From Xestospongia muta (Eukaryota > Porifera > Demospongiae > Haplosclerida > Petrosiidae), in NCBI GenBank assembly GCA_963693285.1, contig OY848919.1, positions 1,861,327-1,925,326 of the forward strand: a DNA stretch of 64,000 nucleotides, given 5' to 3'. The translations under genes and the position numbers were made by a program. Within the stretch, counting starts at the first letter, position 1. Each line of letters opens with the position of its first letter. The notes below the pieces were generated by a model. The model did not search any database and had not been told where the DNA came from. It saw only the letters and a list, made by a program, of their open reading frames with translations. Shown here piece after piece: positions 34,544 to 45,265 of the stretch.

Positions 34544-35022
34544 TTTTCAAACATAACACTTGAAAACAAAGAAAACAAAAACACATATAACATTTTATCA
34601 ACTTTCGTGATTGTAATGATAATCTGATATGAACATAGCATTATATACACAAAATAAATAAACTACTTACAACTAAATAAAAGACAATTTACTTACTGAC
34701 CTAAGATACTATATACAGATATATAATTATGTATATTATATATATACAATGTATAATGTACATGCATGTGACTTGTCTTGTAATAAGGAGCAACTTTTGT
34801 CAAATGTATATATACTTAACATATAATTAGTCATTTTTGATATAATAATATTTATAAAGTTTTGTATTTATTAACAATTATATAATAATTGAGTTTCTGA
34901 GATATAATATAGTGATTACTCAGTGAAATACATGTTGTGTATATAGCAGTACTGCCTGTGTTATAAAACTGAGATGTTTTAACAGAACTAGCCCCTTTTC
35001 ACAAATCAGGTCACATAAATAT
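34544..35022. other. Transporter I upstream region
   Basis: Counterpart of 14299-14784, with the two-ended MITE (34768-35014). No gene is seen. Confidence 0.55.
34768..35014. mobile_element. MITE with both inverted ends, duplicated with the D/I segment
   Basis: The left end GTGACTTGTCTTGTAATAAG and the right end ttcacaaatcaggtcac are inverted to one another. It is the paralogue of 14522-14777. Confidence 0.55.
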
Positions 35023-35190
35023 ATGACCCAAAAGTCATTGAAAATCACAATTCTAAAGTTGGGACGGTATGACCACTCGCTGGTAACAAGTACCCTTTAC
35101 TGATCTCAATAAAAGACAAAAAAGAAACTCATAAAGAAGTATGGACATTTATTGATTGACTCAATGGAGATTTGAAGAAAACAAATGCTT
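35023..35190 (+). pseudogene. Decarboxylase fragment
   Basis: Equivalent of the 14785-14950 fragment (atgacccaaaagtcattgaa start, then ATGGACATTTATTGATTGAC and GDLKK) with stops. Catalytic region deleted. Confidence 0.7.
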
Positions 35191-36032
35191 TTATATAAAA
35201 TTATTAAAATAATTTAAGGAAGAAAGCCTATTTTCAATCACAACAATTATAATCAAAGCTTAATCTTTCTTTACGCATTTTACATTTTTCAACACTTTAC
35301 ATTATATACGTATGATATAAATAAATGAAAATGAAAGAAATTATGTTTACATCTCTTTCTTATCTATTGTTTAGATTTGTTTGCATGTCATCTGACCATT
35401 TACCTGTCTGTCAGTCTATTCTTATAACCATCAACAATATATATTTATCCATCTATTAAACCATCAATACAACCATCTACTTTTCCATTTACTGACCATC
35501 AATCCATTCCTTATGTAATGACTTTGTACAAACTTGTGTATTTATTCCTACCTTGTCTTTTTTATTTTGGCATTGTCATCCTTGCATCCACTCTTATTTT
35601 AAAATGTTTTACTTGCTTGTCATCTTTTGTTTGAGACTAAACAAGAAAGTAAGAACGGTTTTCAAATTCTACATAAGTTTCCATAACTAACAAATATGGA
35701 AAAAAATCTTTTAAAGTCTTAGATGAAATGGAACAACAGTACATTTTTTTAGATGTATTGGGACATAATTACTGACTAGAACACTGTTAGTTGTTTATTG
35801 GTGTGGTCTACTTTAGTCTCACAATATAAGGTTTATATGTAAAAGAAAACACATTTCAGTCAGCTTAGATTTAACAAACTTAACAATGGCTATCAATAAT
35901 TTAAATGCATGTGTCATCAAATATATATGTGTGTGTGTGTGTGCGTGTGTCATATATATATATATTGTGTTCACAACCATTTATTTATCACAGCAAAACT
36001 GACAAAATATCAATGATCTTAAAAACAAAGTA
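35191..36032. other. Spacer to transporter J
   Basis: Decarboxylase 3' flank and transporter 3' flank with a short GT/TA microsatellite (35926-35965). No gene is seen. Confidence 0.55.
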
Positions 36033-37574
36033 TCAGTCAATAGAAAGTCCCATTTCTCTTTCGTATTCTTTTTCCTGGTCGATATATCTTTCATAGTGTT
36101 CATCAACAATTCGAACTATATTGATTTCATTATCTCTCACACGGAATTTGTATCGTTTAGCTAATACTATGAATACTAACAGTATAATAAAGATAACAAC
36201 ACTCCTAGTAATGTAGTAATAGAAACTTGGACAGATAGAATTATTGTCACAGCCAAAAGGATATTTTGTATTGATATTAATGAGATAACCAACTCCAAGA
36301 CAAGTAAACCACATCCCAACCATCATCCCTCTCATTTCTATAGGAGACTGTGCTATTGTGAATTCCAAAGATGCTGGAAAGATTAGTGCAAAAGCAACAC
36401 CAAATAATATCTGAGGAATTAGTAATAGGTCATTGAAATATGACAAGGTAATACTCTGGTACTTGAATATAACCACATAGGATAATGTGGTTACCAAAGC
36501 AAAGACTAGTCCCAGACCTATTCTCTTCAACATACTGGGAATGTATTTATTGAAACAGGGATAAATGAAGAACTGATGGAGAAGCAGTAAGAAAGTTGGA
36601 GTTATAAACTTCATTGTGTTATTTGAAATGAAGCAAGATTTAAAAGATGAATTAATAGGATTAGGACCCTTCATTATACTCCAGTATACTTCATCAGCAC
36701 AACTGAGTGCAACAATACAAATCATCAGAGGAATTATGCGAAACACTGTTTTAACATTTTCTACTTCCTCTACTGTAAAAGGTCCACCATATTTATCTTT
36801 GCCTAGGTCTAGTCGAGAAGGGTAGTCCTCCTCCCAGTAGGTCAAGGCACTACGATTCCTTGGGTACTTGTTCTTCCTGGCATAGTTGAGTACTTTACCA
36901 ATCAACTTGATAGGATTGCTAATGAGAGGAGTAGTTTCCAGCCAGTGTTTGAAAAAGGAATGAGTTATTAATACCACAGACACTGTTACTCCTGGTGTTA
37001 TGAATGACAGTATAAGAAAAAAATTAAAAGAACATCTTCCAAGTTCAAATAGAGTGAATACAACTGGTATACTAATACTATGCCAGTATATGGTAGCACT
37101 TAATTCATCTGCTGAAGCTCCCACAAGTTGATCAATATTGAACTGTACAATATTAGCACGAAACCCAGTATATCCAATTGCACCACAAAGATATCCAAAT
37201 ACATATATTACATAAAATAATGGATTATTAGGCCAATATACTGTTATAATAAACCCCACACCAGAAATTATCCAAGCAAAAAAGCACAAAAAGATGCCAG
37301 TAACAATCATCTTATAACGTCCTGTCCACACATCAGCTATCAGTCCAAGCAAAGCAAAAATAAAGAAGAGCATACAATATCCATTATTAAAGACAATATT
37401 AGCAGTACTATTTGGTGTCTCACTTTGTTGAACATTGCTGGATATCGTACCCTCAAAGTATCTCATAAACATGATGTAGGTGTACATTAGAGCATCCCAG
37501 ACAAGTACCAAAATAGCTGATCGTGAAGACAAATGACAGAAACGAATAAAGAATCTTGACTGATGACTTGTCAT
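36033..37574 (-). CDS. POT/PTR-family transporter J, intact, 513 aa
   Basis: Full-length copy and the transporter nearest to the intact decarboxylase (40485), from which it is transcribed divergently. It starts MTSHQSRFFIRFCHLSS and has loop 1 with the N-S-T sequon, ADVWTGRYK, GFRANIVQFNIDQL, GKDKYGGPFTVEEVENVKT and SLEFTIAQSPIEMRG. WDALM again replaces ExxER. Distinctive residues are VALSCADEVYWSIM in TM7, RDNEINIVRIVDEH after TM12 and the C-terminus MGLSID. If the ancestral transporter/decarboxylase partnership still works anywhere in this window, J with the 40485 gene is the best candidate pair (inference from position only). Confidence 0.9.
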   Translation of the reverse strand: MTSHQSRFFIRFCHLSSRSAILVLVWDALMYTYIMFMRYFEGTISSNVQQSETPNSTANIVFNNGYCMLFFIFALLGLIADVWTGRYKMIVTGIFLCFFAWIISGVGFIITVYWPNNPLFYVIYVFGYLCGAIGYTGFRANIVQFNIDQLVGASADELSATIYWHSISIPVVFTLFELGRCSFNFFLILSFITPGVTVSVVLITHSFFKHWLETTPLISNPIKLIGKVLNYARKNKYPRNRSALTYWEEDYPSRLDLGKDKYGGPFTVEEVENVKTVFRIIPLMICIVALSCADEVYWSIMKGPNPINSSFKSCFISNNTMKFITPTFLLLLHQFFIYPCFNKYIPSMLKRIGLGLVFALVTTLSYVVIFKYQSITLSYFNDLLLIPQILFGVAFALIFPASLEFTIAQSPIEMRGMMVGMWFTCLGVGYLININTKYPFGCDNNSICPSFYYYITRSVVIFIILLVFIVLAKRYKFRVRDNEINIVRIVDEHYERYIDQEKEYEREMGLSID

Positions 37575-38526
37575 TTCTCAAATGTAATACTTGAAAAACA
37601 GAAACCTAAAAATATAAAATGCTGTTCATCAACTCTTATATTCCCAATTGTAACAATATTCTGATATGAACTTAACACCTTACACATATAATATATGAAC
37701 TACTTCACTGCTATATAAATGAGGGGACAATTCACTATATTGACTAAGATATTATATACAACTGTATAACTATCATTAGTTATATGTACAGGTTGAAATT
37801 GCAAACTTATTTTTGTTGAAAATAACCATAAGCAGTTATTAATACTAATGTACTACTGTTTGTGTAGCTACATAACCTTCAGTTTCATAATACATTAGTA
37901 ATTAATTGTATTATGTTTACATTTTTCATAATTATACAACCTGTATACACTGTATTAGTTAAATCAATTTGCAACCAATCAATTTTTAAAGTTTTGGTAT
38001 ATAATATATATATAATATATAATATTGAATAATATATAACTTGTTTTGCAATAACAAACCACTTCTGTCAAACTGTACATGTATTTGAGACTCTAGACAA
38101 GACATGTAGTGACGCTGGTAGTCTACAACTGTAGGTTGTATTTACCAGTTAACTTTATATCAAGTATATTGCTGAATGGTAGGTATGAGGTCTTTTTTGG
38201 TACACATAGTACATAATATAGCAGTTAACATCACACCTCTTTATAATCATATATAGTGCAAATAGACAATAGACTATGTGTTGTGCATACCACCAGTACC
38301 GAACTAACTGTGTTGTGTATATTGTATATATTACCTAACTAATGATACATTACAATGAATCTCAAAGCTCTGATAATCAACTTCATGACATGTCATAAGT
38401 AGCTATACCTCACTGACCAATAGATGTGATAAGTAAAAACTAATGAATGACATGTTAAAAAGTAATCACAGTATATCGATTTTTCTGTCATGATAGAAGT
38501 CTGCATGTGATTATCATATGGCCCAT
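37575..38526. other. Transporter J upstream region with orphan decarboxylase promoter flank
   Basis: Upstream flank, the nested inverted repeat with one arm base changed (38113-38148), and the conserved decarboxylase 5' flank (about 38370-38520), followed not by the gene but by repeat X. Same arrangement as 21029-21929. Confidence 0.6.
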
Positions 38527-39600
38527 ACACAGCCAATTATGAACATATGTAATTCACATACAACATTCAACATTTACAAGTCAACTCAAATATTGGTGCA
38601 AATCAATGCAGATCATAGGATTTATGATACACGATAGATTTTCACACTGTGAATACATGTTCTTTATTTCAAGTCATGTTATATAAACAATGCTGTTTCA
38701 TACCAAATACATTATATACTTTCAGATAAAATTCAGACTCCTGCACAAGTTCAATCTAATATCCAACATGGCAAAGAAGATGATACGTTAGGACATAAAG
38801 GTAGAGCTAAAGGTTAAAACTATAGTGGTTTCTTTGTCAGCCTCTATGATTTAATAAATATACATATATATATATTATATATATATATATATATAATTAA
38901 ATATTTTTATACATTGTTGCCAATGAGCTGGAGTTATTTTCTGAAAGAGTGGACAAGTTTAGTGTTCTGTCACAAGATTGTATACATGTGACTGTGATTA
39001 TACAATTATAGTTTTATTGAAACAATTAATAACAATGACATTGGTAGTAAAAGCAGATGAATATCAAGAGATTTATCAGCATTATGTACATTCAACATTA
39101 GAGTATATGACTGAGTATTAAGGAGATCTAAAGTGCATCTGATTCTGCATACAGTTGACACTATGAGACAATTTGGACCAAGAAATGATTCAACACTGAA
39201 TTTAAAGTCAGTTATTTTAGTGATCCCATATCTATGTTTTGTGTTTATTCACAGATATTCACAGATATAAAACCTTCAATTACCTAATAAGAACATAGAA
39301 TATATAATGAACATTGACAAGCTCCCAGTCAGGATATTGCTACCATGCAGCTTTGCTTTGCAATTACCAGAGCATCTACTATTTATAATAAGTTCAGAGA
39401 ATTTGTTGGTCCTTGTCATCCAACTTCTCAATCCATGTATGACAAACTCTTCTTAGTGTTTTTATTTACAATGTTCTATATCTGCTGGATGTGGAAAAGG
39501 TCTTTAGACAATCGTACTATTCACTTGGGGTTCAGAAGTTCATTAATTTAGTCCTATCCAAGCAAATATATCACAATAAGGACATATATACCATCCTGGC
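38527..39600. repeat. Repeat X copy 3
   Basis: Starts catacacagccaattatgaa as in copy 1 and keeps the ggagatctaaagtgcatctg block and the ccaacttctcaatccatgta tail. A short plus-strand frame (39345-39551) has a FREFVGPCHPTSQSMYDKLF-like stretch whose equivalents can be seen, broken, in copies 1 and 2, hinting at an old coding sequence. No family is recognised. Confidence 0.58.
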
Positions 39601-40484
39601 TGTCTATATAAGAAAAGTAAATCTGACACTATTATTAATTTAAAGTTGTCACTGACAATTTACAGCTATAAGCTACTGCTAAAACAGTTAATCTGATTAA
39701 TGTTTCTTTGTTCTATTACATCTGCCTTACAAATATACATGACCTTATAAATATATATACATGACCTTATAGAAATATACATGACCTTATACATGATATG
39801 GGTTTTAGTTTAAGACTACCAGAAGACTTGACAATTGATATGATTGAAACTGACTATGGTGCAGTCATGTCACAGAATTCTGTTTATGTAACAAGGGAGA
39901 TTAATTTGAGTCATTGACATCAGAGGTTAGTCAAAACCTTAACTATCTTCATGTAATTTAAACTGTTTCACAGGTATCATGTGTTCTCTTGGCATGCAAC
40001 TAGAAATGGAAGTCTACTTGCTTTAAAACTAGAAGAACAAATAACAGCTGACAACATTGTAATGATTGACGAATTTGACTGCTCTATTTTCAAACTGTTA
40101 CATGCATTGTTTCTGGTTCCTTTTTCTACCATAATCAAACCAGAGTAATTTATTGATTAATGCAGGTCTTGTGTTTGTTTGTTTGAAGAGAGGGGTACAG
40201 CACATTACTTCGAGAGAGAATTGGTCTTCAGTCAAAACTCAAACAACTCACTTATTCTCATTACTTGTCCAATCTTTTGTTTTGTTTTACTATTTACTGT
40301 ATTGAAAACTATTGGTTTATCTTAATTAATAAAAAATGATAGACACTAGATTACTTCACATTGCGTAATTATACGGATGTAAAATGCTTATTTCCATAAA
40401 TGTTTGCTACATCACGTGAGTAGCAATTGTGATCGCACTAGATTCAGGAATCGAAATTTGGCTACTTCGATTTTATTATTGGAA
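39601..40484. other. Unique upstream region of the intact decarboxylase
   Basis: This stretch does not resemble the 5' flank found before the other decarboxylase copies. It holds a short tandem repeat (atacatgaccttata-like, about 39733-39800) and a CACGTG E-box at 40413-40418, about 70 bp before the start codon. No gene is seen. Confidence 0.55.
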
Positions 40485-42149
40485 ATGGCTGAACAGATTC
40501 ATGACACTAGTCTTTTAGAGGTTCCTTATGGACCAGAACAGAAACCATGGAAAGATACTCTGTCACCACTTGCAAGATCCAGTAAAGGAGACCTTCATGT
40601 ATCACCACCAACCAACAACCCAAAACTCAATGAAGATCACAATTCTAAAGTAGGTGGTATAACTCCTTGTCGGTATCAAGTACCCTCTACTGGTCTCACT
40701 GAAAGACAACATGATGATGCTCATAAAGAGCTATGGACATTCTTTCAGCTGTATGCTACTAATTTTCTTGGCTATCAAGGTAATCTCAATTACAAACCAT
40801 ATGCTGTTCTTAAACCTTATATCGATGCCAACTTTATGGTGAACAATGGAGGGGGTCCATTTGAATCAAGTGATTCTTGTATAAACACTAAACTGATGGA
40901 GCGTAATGTACTTGACTACTATGCCTCATTGTGGCATGCCAAATGGCCACATAATGAAAGTGATATGGAAAGTTACTGGGGCTATTTACTTAATATGGGT
41001 TCAACAGAAGGAAATATTCATGCTATTTGGAGTGCACGAAGCTATCTCTCTGGAGAACCAATCAAAAGTGACACATCGCTATCTCTAGTTCCTGGTATGC
41101 AACCTTTCTGCTATGATGATAACCCTAATGCTTTCTCTCCTGTGGCTTTCTACTCTGATAGTTCCCATCATGGTATGAAGAGGAATTTACACATTGCAGC
41201 TATGTCATCGTTTTATGATATTGGTATACGTCAATACCCTAATGATAATCCTCTTGGAGGTCCTTGGCCAACACGAATTCCTACTATTATTGGGCCAACA
41301 GGTATCAGTTCTGGCTCCATGGATATTGATGCACTAACAAAACTGGTTGATTTCTTTACTGGCAAAGGTCATCCTATTCTGATCCTCTTTAACTATGGCA
41401 CAACATTTGAAGGAGCTTACGATGATATAAAGACAGCTGGAGAAGCTTTAATTCCTATTCTCAAAAAGAATAACATGTACTCACGTAAGATCTACTATGA
41501 TCGAGAGAACCCAGATCAGTACCTTGAACGTAAAGGTTTCTGGTTTCATGTAGATGGTGCATTGGGAGCTGCATATATGCCTTTTATAGAGATGGGTTAT
41601 GACCACAGCTTGATCAAAGAAAAACCTGGTCCAGTATTTGATTTTCGACTGGACTTCGTCTCTTCAATCACTATCAGTGGCTACAAATGGGCAAGTAACC
41701 CATGGCCTTGTGGTGTTTTTATGACCAAGACAGGAATGTTGATGAATCCTGTAGTATTCTCTGAGCCGTTTCAGTCCACGGCTTCAGGATCTCGAAATGG
41801 TCTTTCAACATTGGTATTGTGGACATTCATTAGTACACATTCTTATGACAAACAGGTCAAGATGATTGCTGGATGTTTACAGTTAGCTGAGTATGTAGTA
41901 GAGAGACTGAAGAAATTGGAAAAGGAGATATCTACTGAACTATGGATTCATCGTTCTGCATTGTCACTAGCTGTGGTGTTCAGGAAACCAAATGATGAAC
42001 TGGTTCGTAAATATAGTTTGAGTTGTAAGACAATATCTGTTAACGGAAAGGAACGACGTTACTGTCATATTTATTTAATGCCTAGTGTGACACAAGACAC
42101 GGTTGATCGACTCATTGGAGATCTGAAGAAACCAAATGTCTTTATATAA
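40485..42149 (+). CDS. Group II PLP-dependent decarboxylase (histidine-decarboxylase-like), intact, 554 aa
   Basis: Intronless fold-type I PLP enzyme. The first ATG in frame is ATGGCTGAACAG at 40485; codons upstream in this frame contain no ATG, and MAEQ/MAKQ begins the other copies. After a roughly 85-residue N-terminal extension come MESYWGYLLNMGSTEGN (cofactor phosphate region), SDSSHHGMKRN (H228/H229, the ring-stacking His position), GPTGISSGSMDIDAL, GTTFEGAYDD, FHVDGALGA with D357 (pyridine-nitrogen Asp) and ISGYKWA with K401 (Schiff-base Lys), then PWPCGVFM. This layout fits group II decarboxylases, especially the HDC/serine-decarboxylase-like branch. The substrate (His, Ser or another amino acid) cannot be read from sequence. 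It is the only intact copy among more than ten in the array. Cytosolic, since no signal peptide is seen. Confidence 0.88.
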   Translation: MAEQIHDTSLLEVPYGPEQKPWKDTLSPLARSSKGDLHVSPPTNNPKLNEDHNSKVGGITPCRYQVPSTGLTERQHDDAHKELWTFFQLYATNFLGYQGNLNYKPYAVLKPYIDANFMVNNGGGPFESSDSCINTKLMERNVLDYYASLWHAKWPHNESDMESYWGYLLNMGSTEGNIHAIWSARSYLSGEPIKSDTSLSLVPGMQPFCYDDNPNAFSPVAFYSDSSHHGMKRNLHIAAMSSFYDIGIRQYPNDNPLGGPWPTRIPTIIGPTGISSGSMDIDALTKLVDFFTGKGHPILILFNYGTTFEGAYDDIKTAGEALIPILKKNNMYSRKIYYDRENPDQYLERKGFWFHVDGALGAAYMPFIEMGYDHSLIKEKPGPVFDFRLDFVSSITISGYKWASNPWPCGVFMTKTGMLMNPVVFSEPFQSTASGSRNGLSTLVLWTFISTHSYDKQVKMIAGCLQLAEYVVERLKKLEKEISTELWIHRSALSLAVVFRKPNDELVRKYSLSCKTISVNGKERRYCHIYLMPSVTQDTVDRLIGDLKKPNVFI

Positions 42150-42928
42150 TAAACAACTTTATTATTATTATCTTTACCAAGAAAGTTATTAAAATAATTT
42201 GAGAAAAAGTCTACTTTTTACTATTATCAAATCTACGTTGCTCATTATAGATTTTTCAACACTGAAATAAATAAATAAAAATGAAAGAGAATGTCTCTTT
42301 TTTCTATTATATTATTTGTTGTCTATGCCTATCTGCATTTTATTTGACCATGTATCTGTTTGTCAGTCTATTAATCTAATCAGTAGTACATCAATCTACC
42401 TTTCCACTGATCCTCAGTACATCCATTCACATATCACCAATCTATCCTTGTCTAACCAATAATTAATTGGCCGATAATTATTGGTATCATTTTACAAGCT
42501 TTTATTCAATCCAGAATGCATGACATTGAAATTTGTATATAGCAGTATTTGATTTCAAGATGTAGCCAAAAGTGTATAGTTCTTTTATTTTAAAGGTTTG
42601 GCTACTTGTGTAGTGATTTTGCATAGACCCATCCCTTGTTTCTTTTGTTTTGAATTGGCATTGCCATCATTACATCCTTTCTTATTTTTTAGATATTTTT
42701 ATTGTTCATTACTTGTCACATATACAAGGGACGTGACACTTTTAATACTCTTCTAGATCACAATAATTCCCAAACTATTCTCAACATTTTCAAATACATA
42801 CATGTCTTGTAAATTAAACAATCATAATAATTGACAACAATAATTGTACTGAATGTTTAATTTATATGTCACCACTTCTTGCAGCTATCCGTATTTACCA
42901 CTTCTATTATGTCAATAATATTTATAAT

Positions 42929-42995
<67 letters not shown>

Positions 42996-43353
42996 GTATA
43001 TGTATATACTATAAAGGGTATTGTATTAGTTTATCACTGCTAGAAAGGATAGGTTGATTTCACAAACAAATGGACATTTTATTACAGATAATATAGTAGT
43101 TAAAATCACATTACTGAAGTACAACCAGGAAAAAGACAAATGTATTGTGTATATAGAAAGTGGCTATTGCCTATTAACTAATAAGACTTAGACAGAATCT
43201 TAAAGCTCTGACAATCAACTACATGACTTGTCATTACAATATGTTATTGGTTACCTCAATACTCATCACAACTATTATATTTCCTGTTATGATAGAAACC
43301 TGCAAATGAGCCTCATATAACTCTTAATTTATTCTTCCATTTTGAGATTGGAA
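42150..43353. other. Spacer between the two large decarboxylase genes
   Basis: Decarboxylase 3' flank, a transporter-flank-like stretch (aactatatat-type and ccatccatt-type sequence) without a transporter, a (TA)n/(GTAT)n microsatellite (42929-42995), and a diverged decarboxylase 5' flank (about 43180-43350). No gene is seen. Confidence 0.55.
42929..42995. repeat. (TA)n-(TATG)n microsatellite
   Basis: TA run of about 25 units followed by about four GTAT units. Confidence 0.9.
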
Positions 43354-45024
43354 ATGGCTAAACAGATTCATAAAACTAGTCATTTAGAGGTTCCTTATGG
43401 ACCAGAACAGAAACCATGGAAAGATACTCTGTCACCACTTGCAAGATCCAGTAAAGGAGACCTTCATGTATCACCACCAACCAACAACCCAAAATTCAAT
43501 GAAGATCACAATTCTAAAGTAGGTGGTATAACTCCTTGTCGGTATCAAGTACCCTCTACTGGTCTCACTGAAAGACAACAGGATGATGCTCATAAAGAGC
43601 TATGGACATTCTTTCAGCTGTATGCTACTAATTTTCTTGGCTATCAAGGTAATCTCAATTACAAACCATATGCTGTTCTTAAACCTTACATCGATGCCAA
43701 CTTTATGATGAACAATGAAGGAGATCCATTTGAATCAATAGGTGATCCTCTTACAAACACTAAACTGATGGAGCGTAATGTACTTGACTACTATGCCTCA
43801 TTGTGGCATGCCAAATGGCCACATAATGAAAGTGATATGGAAAGTTACTAGGGCTATTTACTTAATATGGGTTCAACGGAAGGAAATATTCATGCCATTT
43901 GGAGTGCACGTAGCTATCTCTCTGGAGAGCCAATCAAAAGTGACACATCACTCTCTCTAGTTCCTGGTATGCAACCTTTCTGCTATGATGATAACCCTAA
44001 TGCTTTCTCTCCTGTGGCTTTCTACTCTGATAGTTCTCATCATGGTATGAAAAAGAATTTACACATTGCAGCTATGTCATCATTTTATGATGTTGGTATA
44101 CGTCAATACCCTAATGATAATCCTCTTGGAGGTCCTTGGCCAACACGAGTTCCTACTATTATTGGCCCAACAGGTATCAGTTCTGGCTCCATGGATATTG
44201 ATGCACTAATGAAACTTGTTGATTTCTTTACTGGCAAAGGTCATCCTATTCTGATCATCTTTAACTATGGTACAACATTTGAAGGAGCTTACGATGATGT
44301 AAAGGCAGCTGGAGAAGCTTTAATTCTTATTCTCAAAAAGAATAACATGTACTCACGTAAGATCTACTATGATCGAGAGAACCCAGATCAGTACTCTGAA
44401 CGTAAAGGTTTCTGGTTTCATGTAGATGGTGCATTGGGAGCTGCGTATATGCCTTTTATAGAGATGGGTTATGACAACAGCTTGATCAAAGAGAAACCTG
44501 GCCCAGTATTTGATTTTCAACTGGACTTCGTCTCTTCAATCGTCATTAGTGGCTACAAATGGGCAGGTTGTCCATGGCCTTGTGGTATTTTTATGACCAA
44601 GACAGGAATGTTGGTGAATCCTGAAGTGTTCTCTGAGCCGTTTCAGTCCACGGCTTCAGGATCTCGTAATGGTCTTTCAACATTGGTATTGTTGACATTC
44701 ATCAGTACACATTCCTATGACAAACAGGTCAAGATGATTGCTGGATGTTTACAGTTAGCTGAGTATGTAGTAGAGAGACTGAAGGAATTGGAAAAGGAGA
44801 TATCTACTGAACTATGGATTCATTGTTCTACATTGTCACTAGCTGTGGTGTTCAGGAAACCAAATGATGAACTGGTTCGTAAATATAGTTTGAGTTGTAA
44901 GACGATATCTGTTAACGGAAAGGAACGACATTACTGCCATATTTATTTAATGCCTAGTGTGACACAAGACATGGTTGATCGACTCATTGGAGATCTGAAG
45001 AAACCAAATGCATTTATTGATTAA
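43354..45024 (+). pseudogene. Group II PLP decarboxylase, full length with one TAG nonsense codon
   Basis: Tandem duplicate of the 40485 gene (556 codons). Codon 166 (43849-43851) is TAG where the paralogue has TGG, converting MESYW into MESY-stop. The remainder is open and retains SDSSHHGMKKN, FHVDGALGA, SGYKWAG and the C-terminal LIGDLKKPN region (end KKPNAFID). The stop lies before every catalytic residue. Reinitiation at 43867 would give 385 residues including the Lys and Asp but lacking the N-terminal part of the fold. Unlike the intact gene it has the array-type 5' flank. Young pseudogene or null allele. Confidence 0.87.
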
Positions 45025-45265
45025 TAGAACATGATAGTTTTTGCTTTTTCTTAAATGTGTTAGTGCTTACAAAAATTTGCACTATACCTTTTTGTTACAA
45101 TGTATAAATTATGAAATCAGTGTGTATACATCAGATTACATGTAAATTTATATATAACTACAACCAGTGAAAGGACCTCAGAAACCTTTTAAATCATTGA
45201 GAGTATATCAAGATTTCCTGTTATGATAAAAGTCTGTGGTTGCCATATCATACTTAATATTGGAA
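45025..45265. other. Short spacer before the third decarboxylase copy
   Basis: Unremarkable AT-rich sequence ending in a partial decarboxylase 5' flank (atgataaaagtctgtggttg). No gene is seen. Confidence 0.5.

Noticed and set aside
40404..40484. Upstream extension of the intact decarboxylase by 27 codons
   Set aside because: No ATG occurs upstream in this frame (it would begin at TTG). The MAEQ start is conserved in the other copies and matches their usual beginning.
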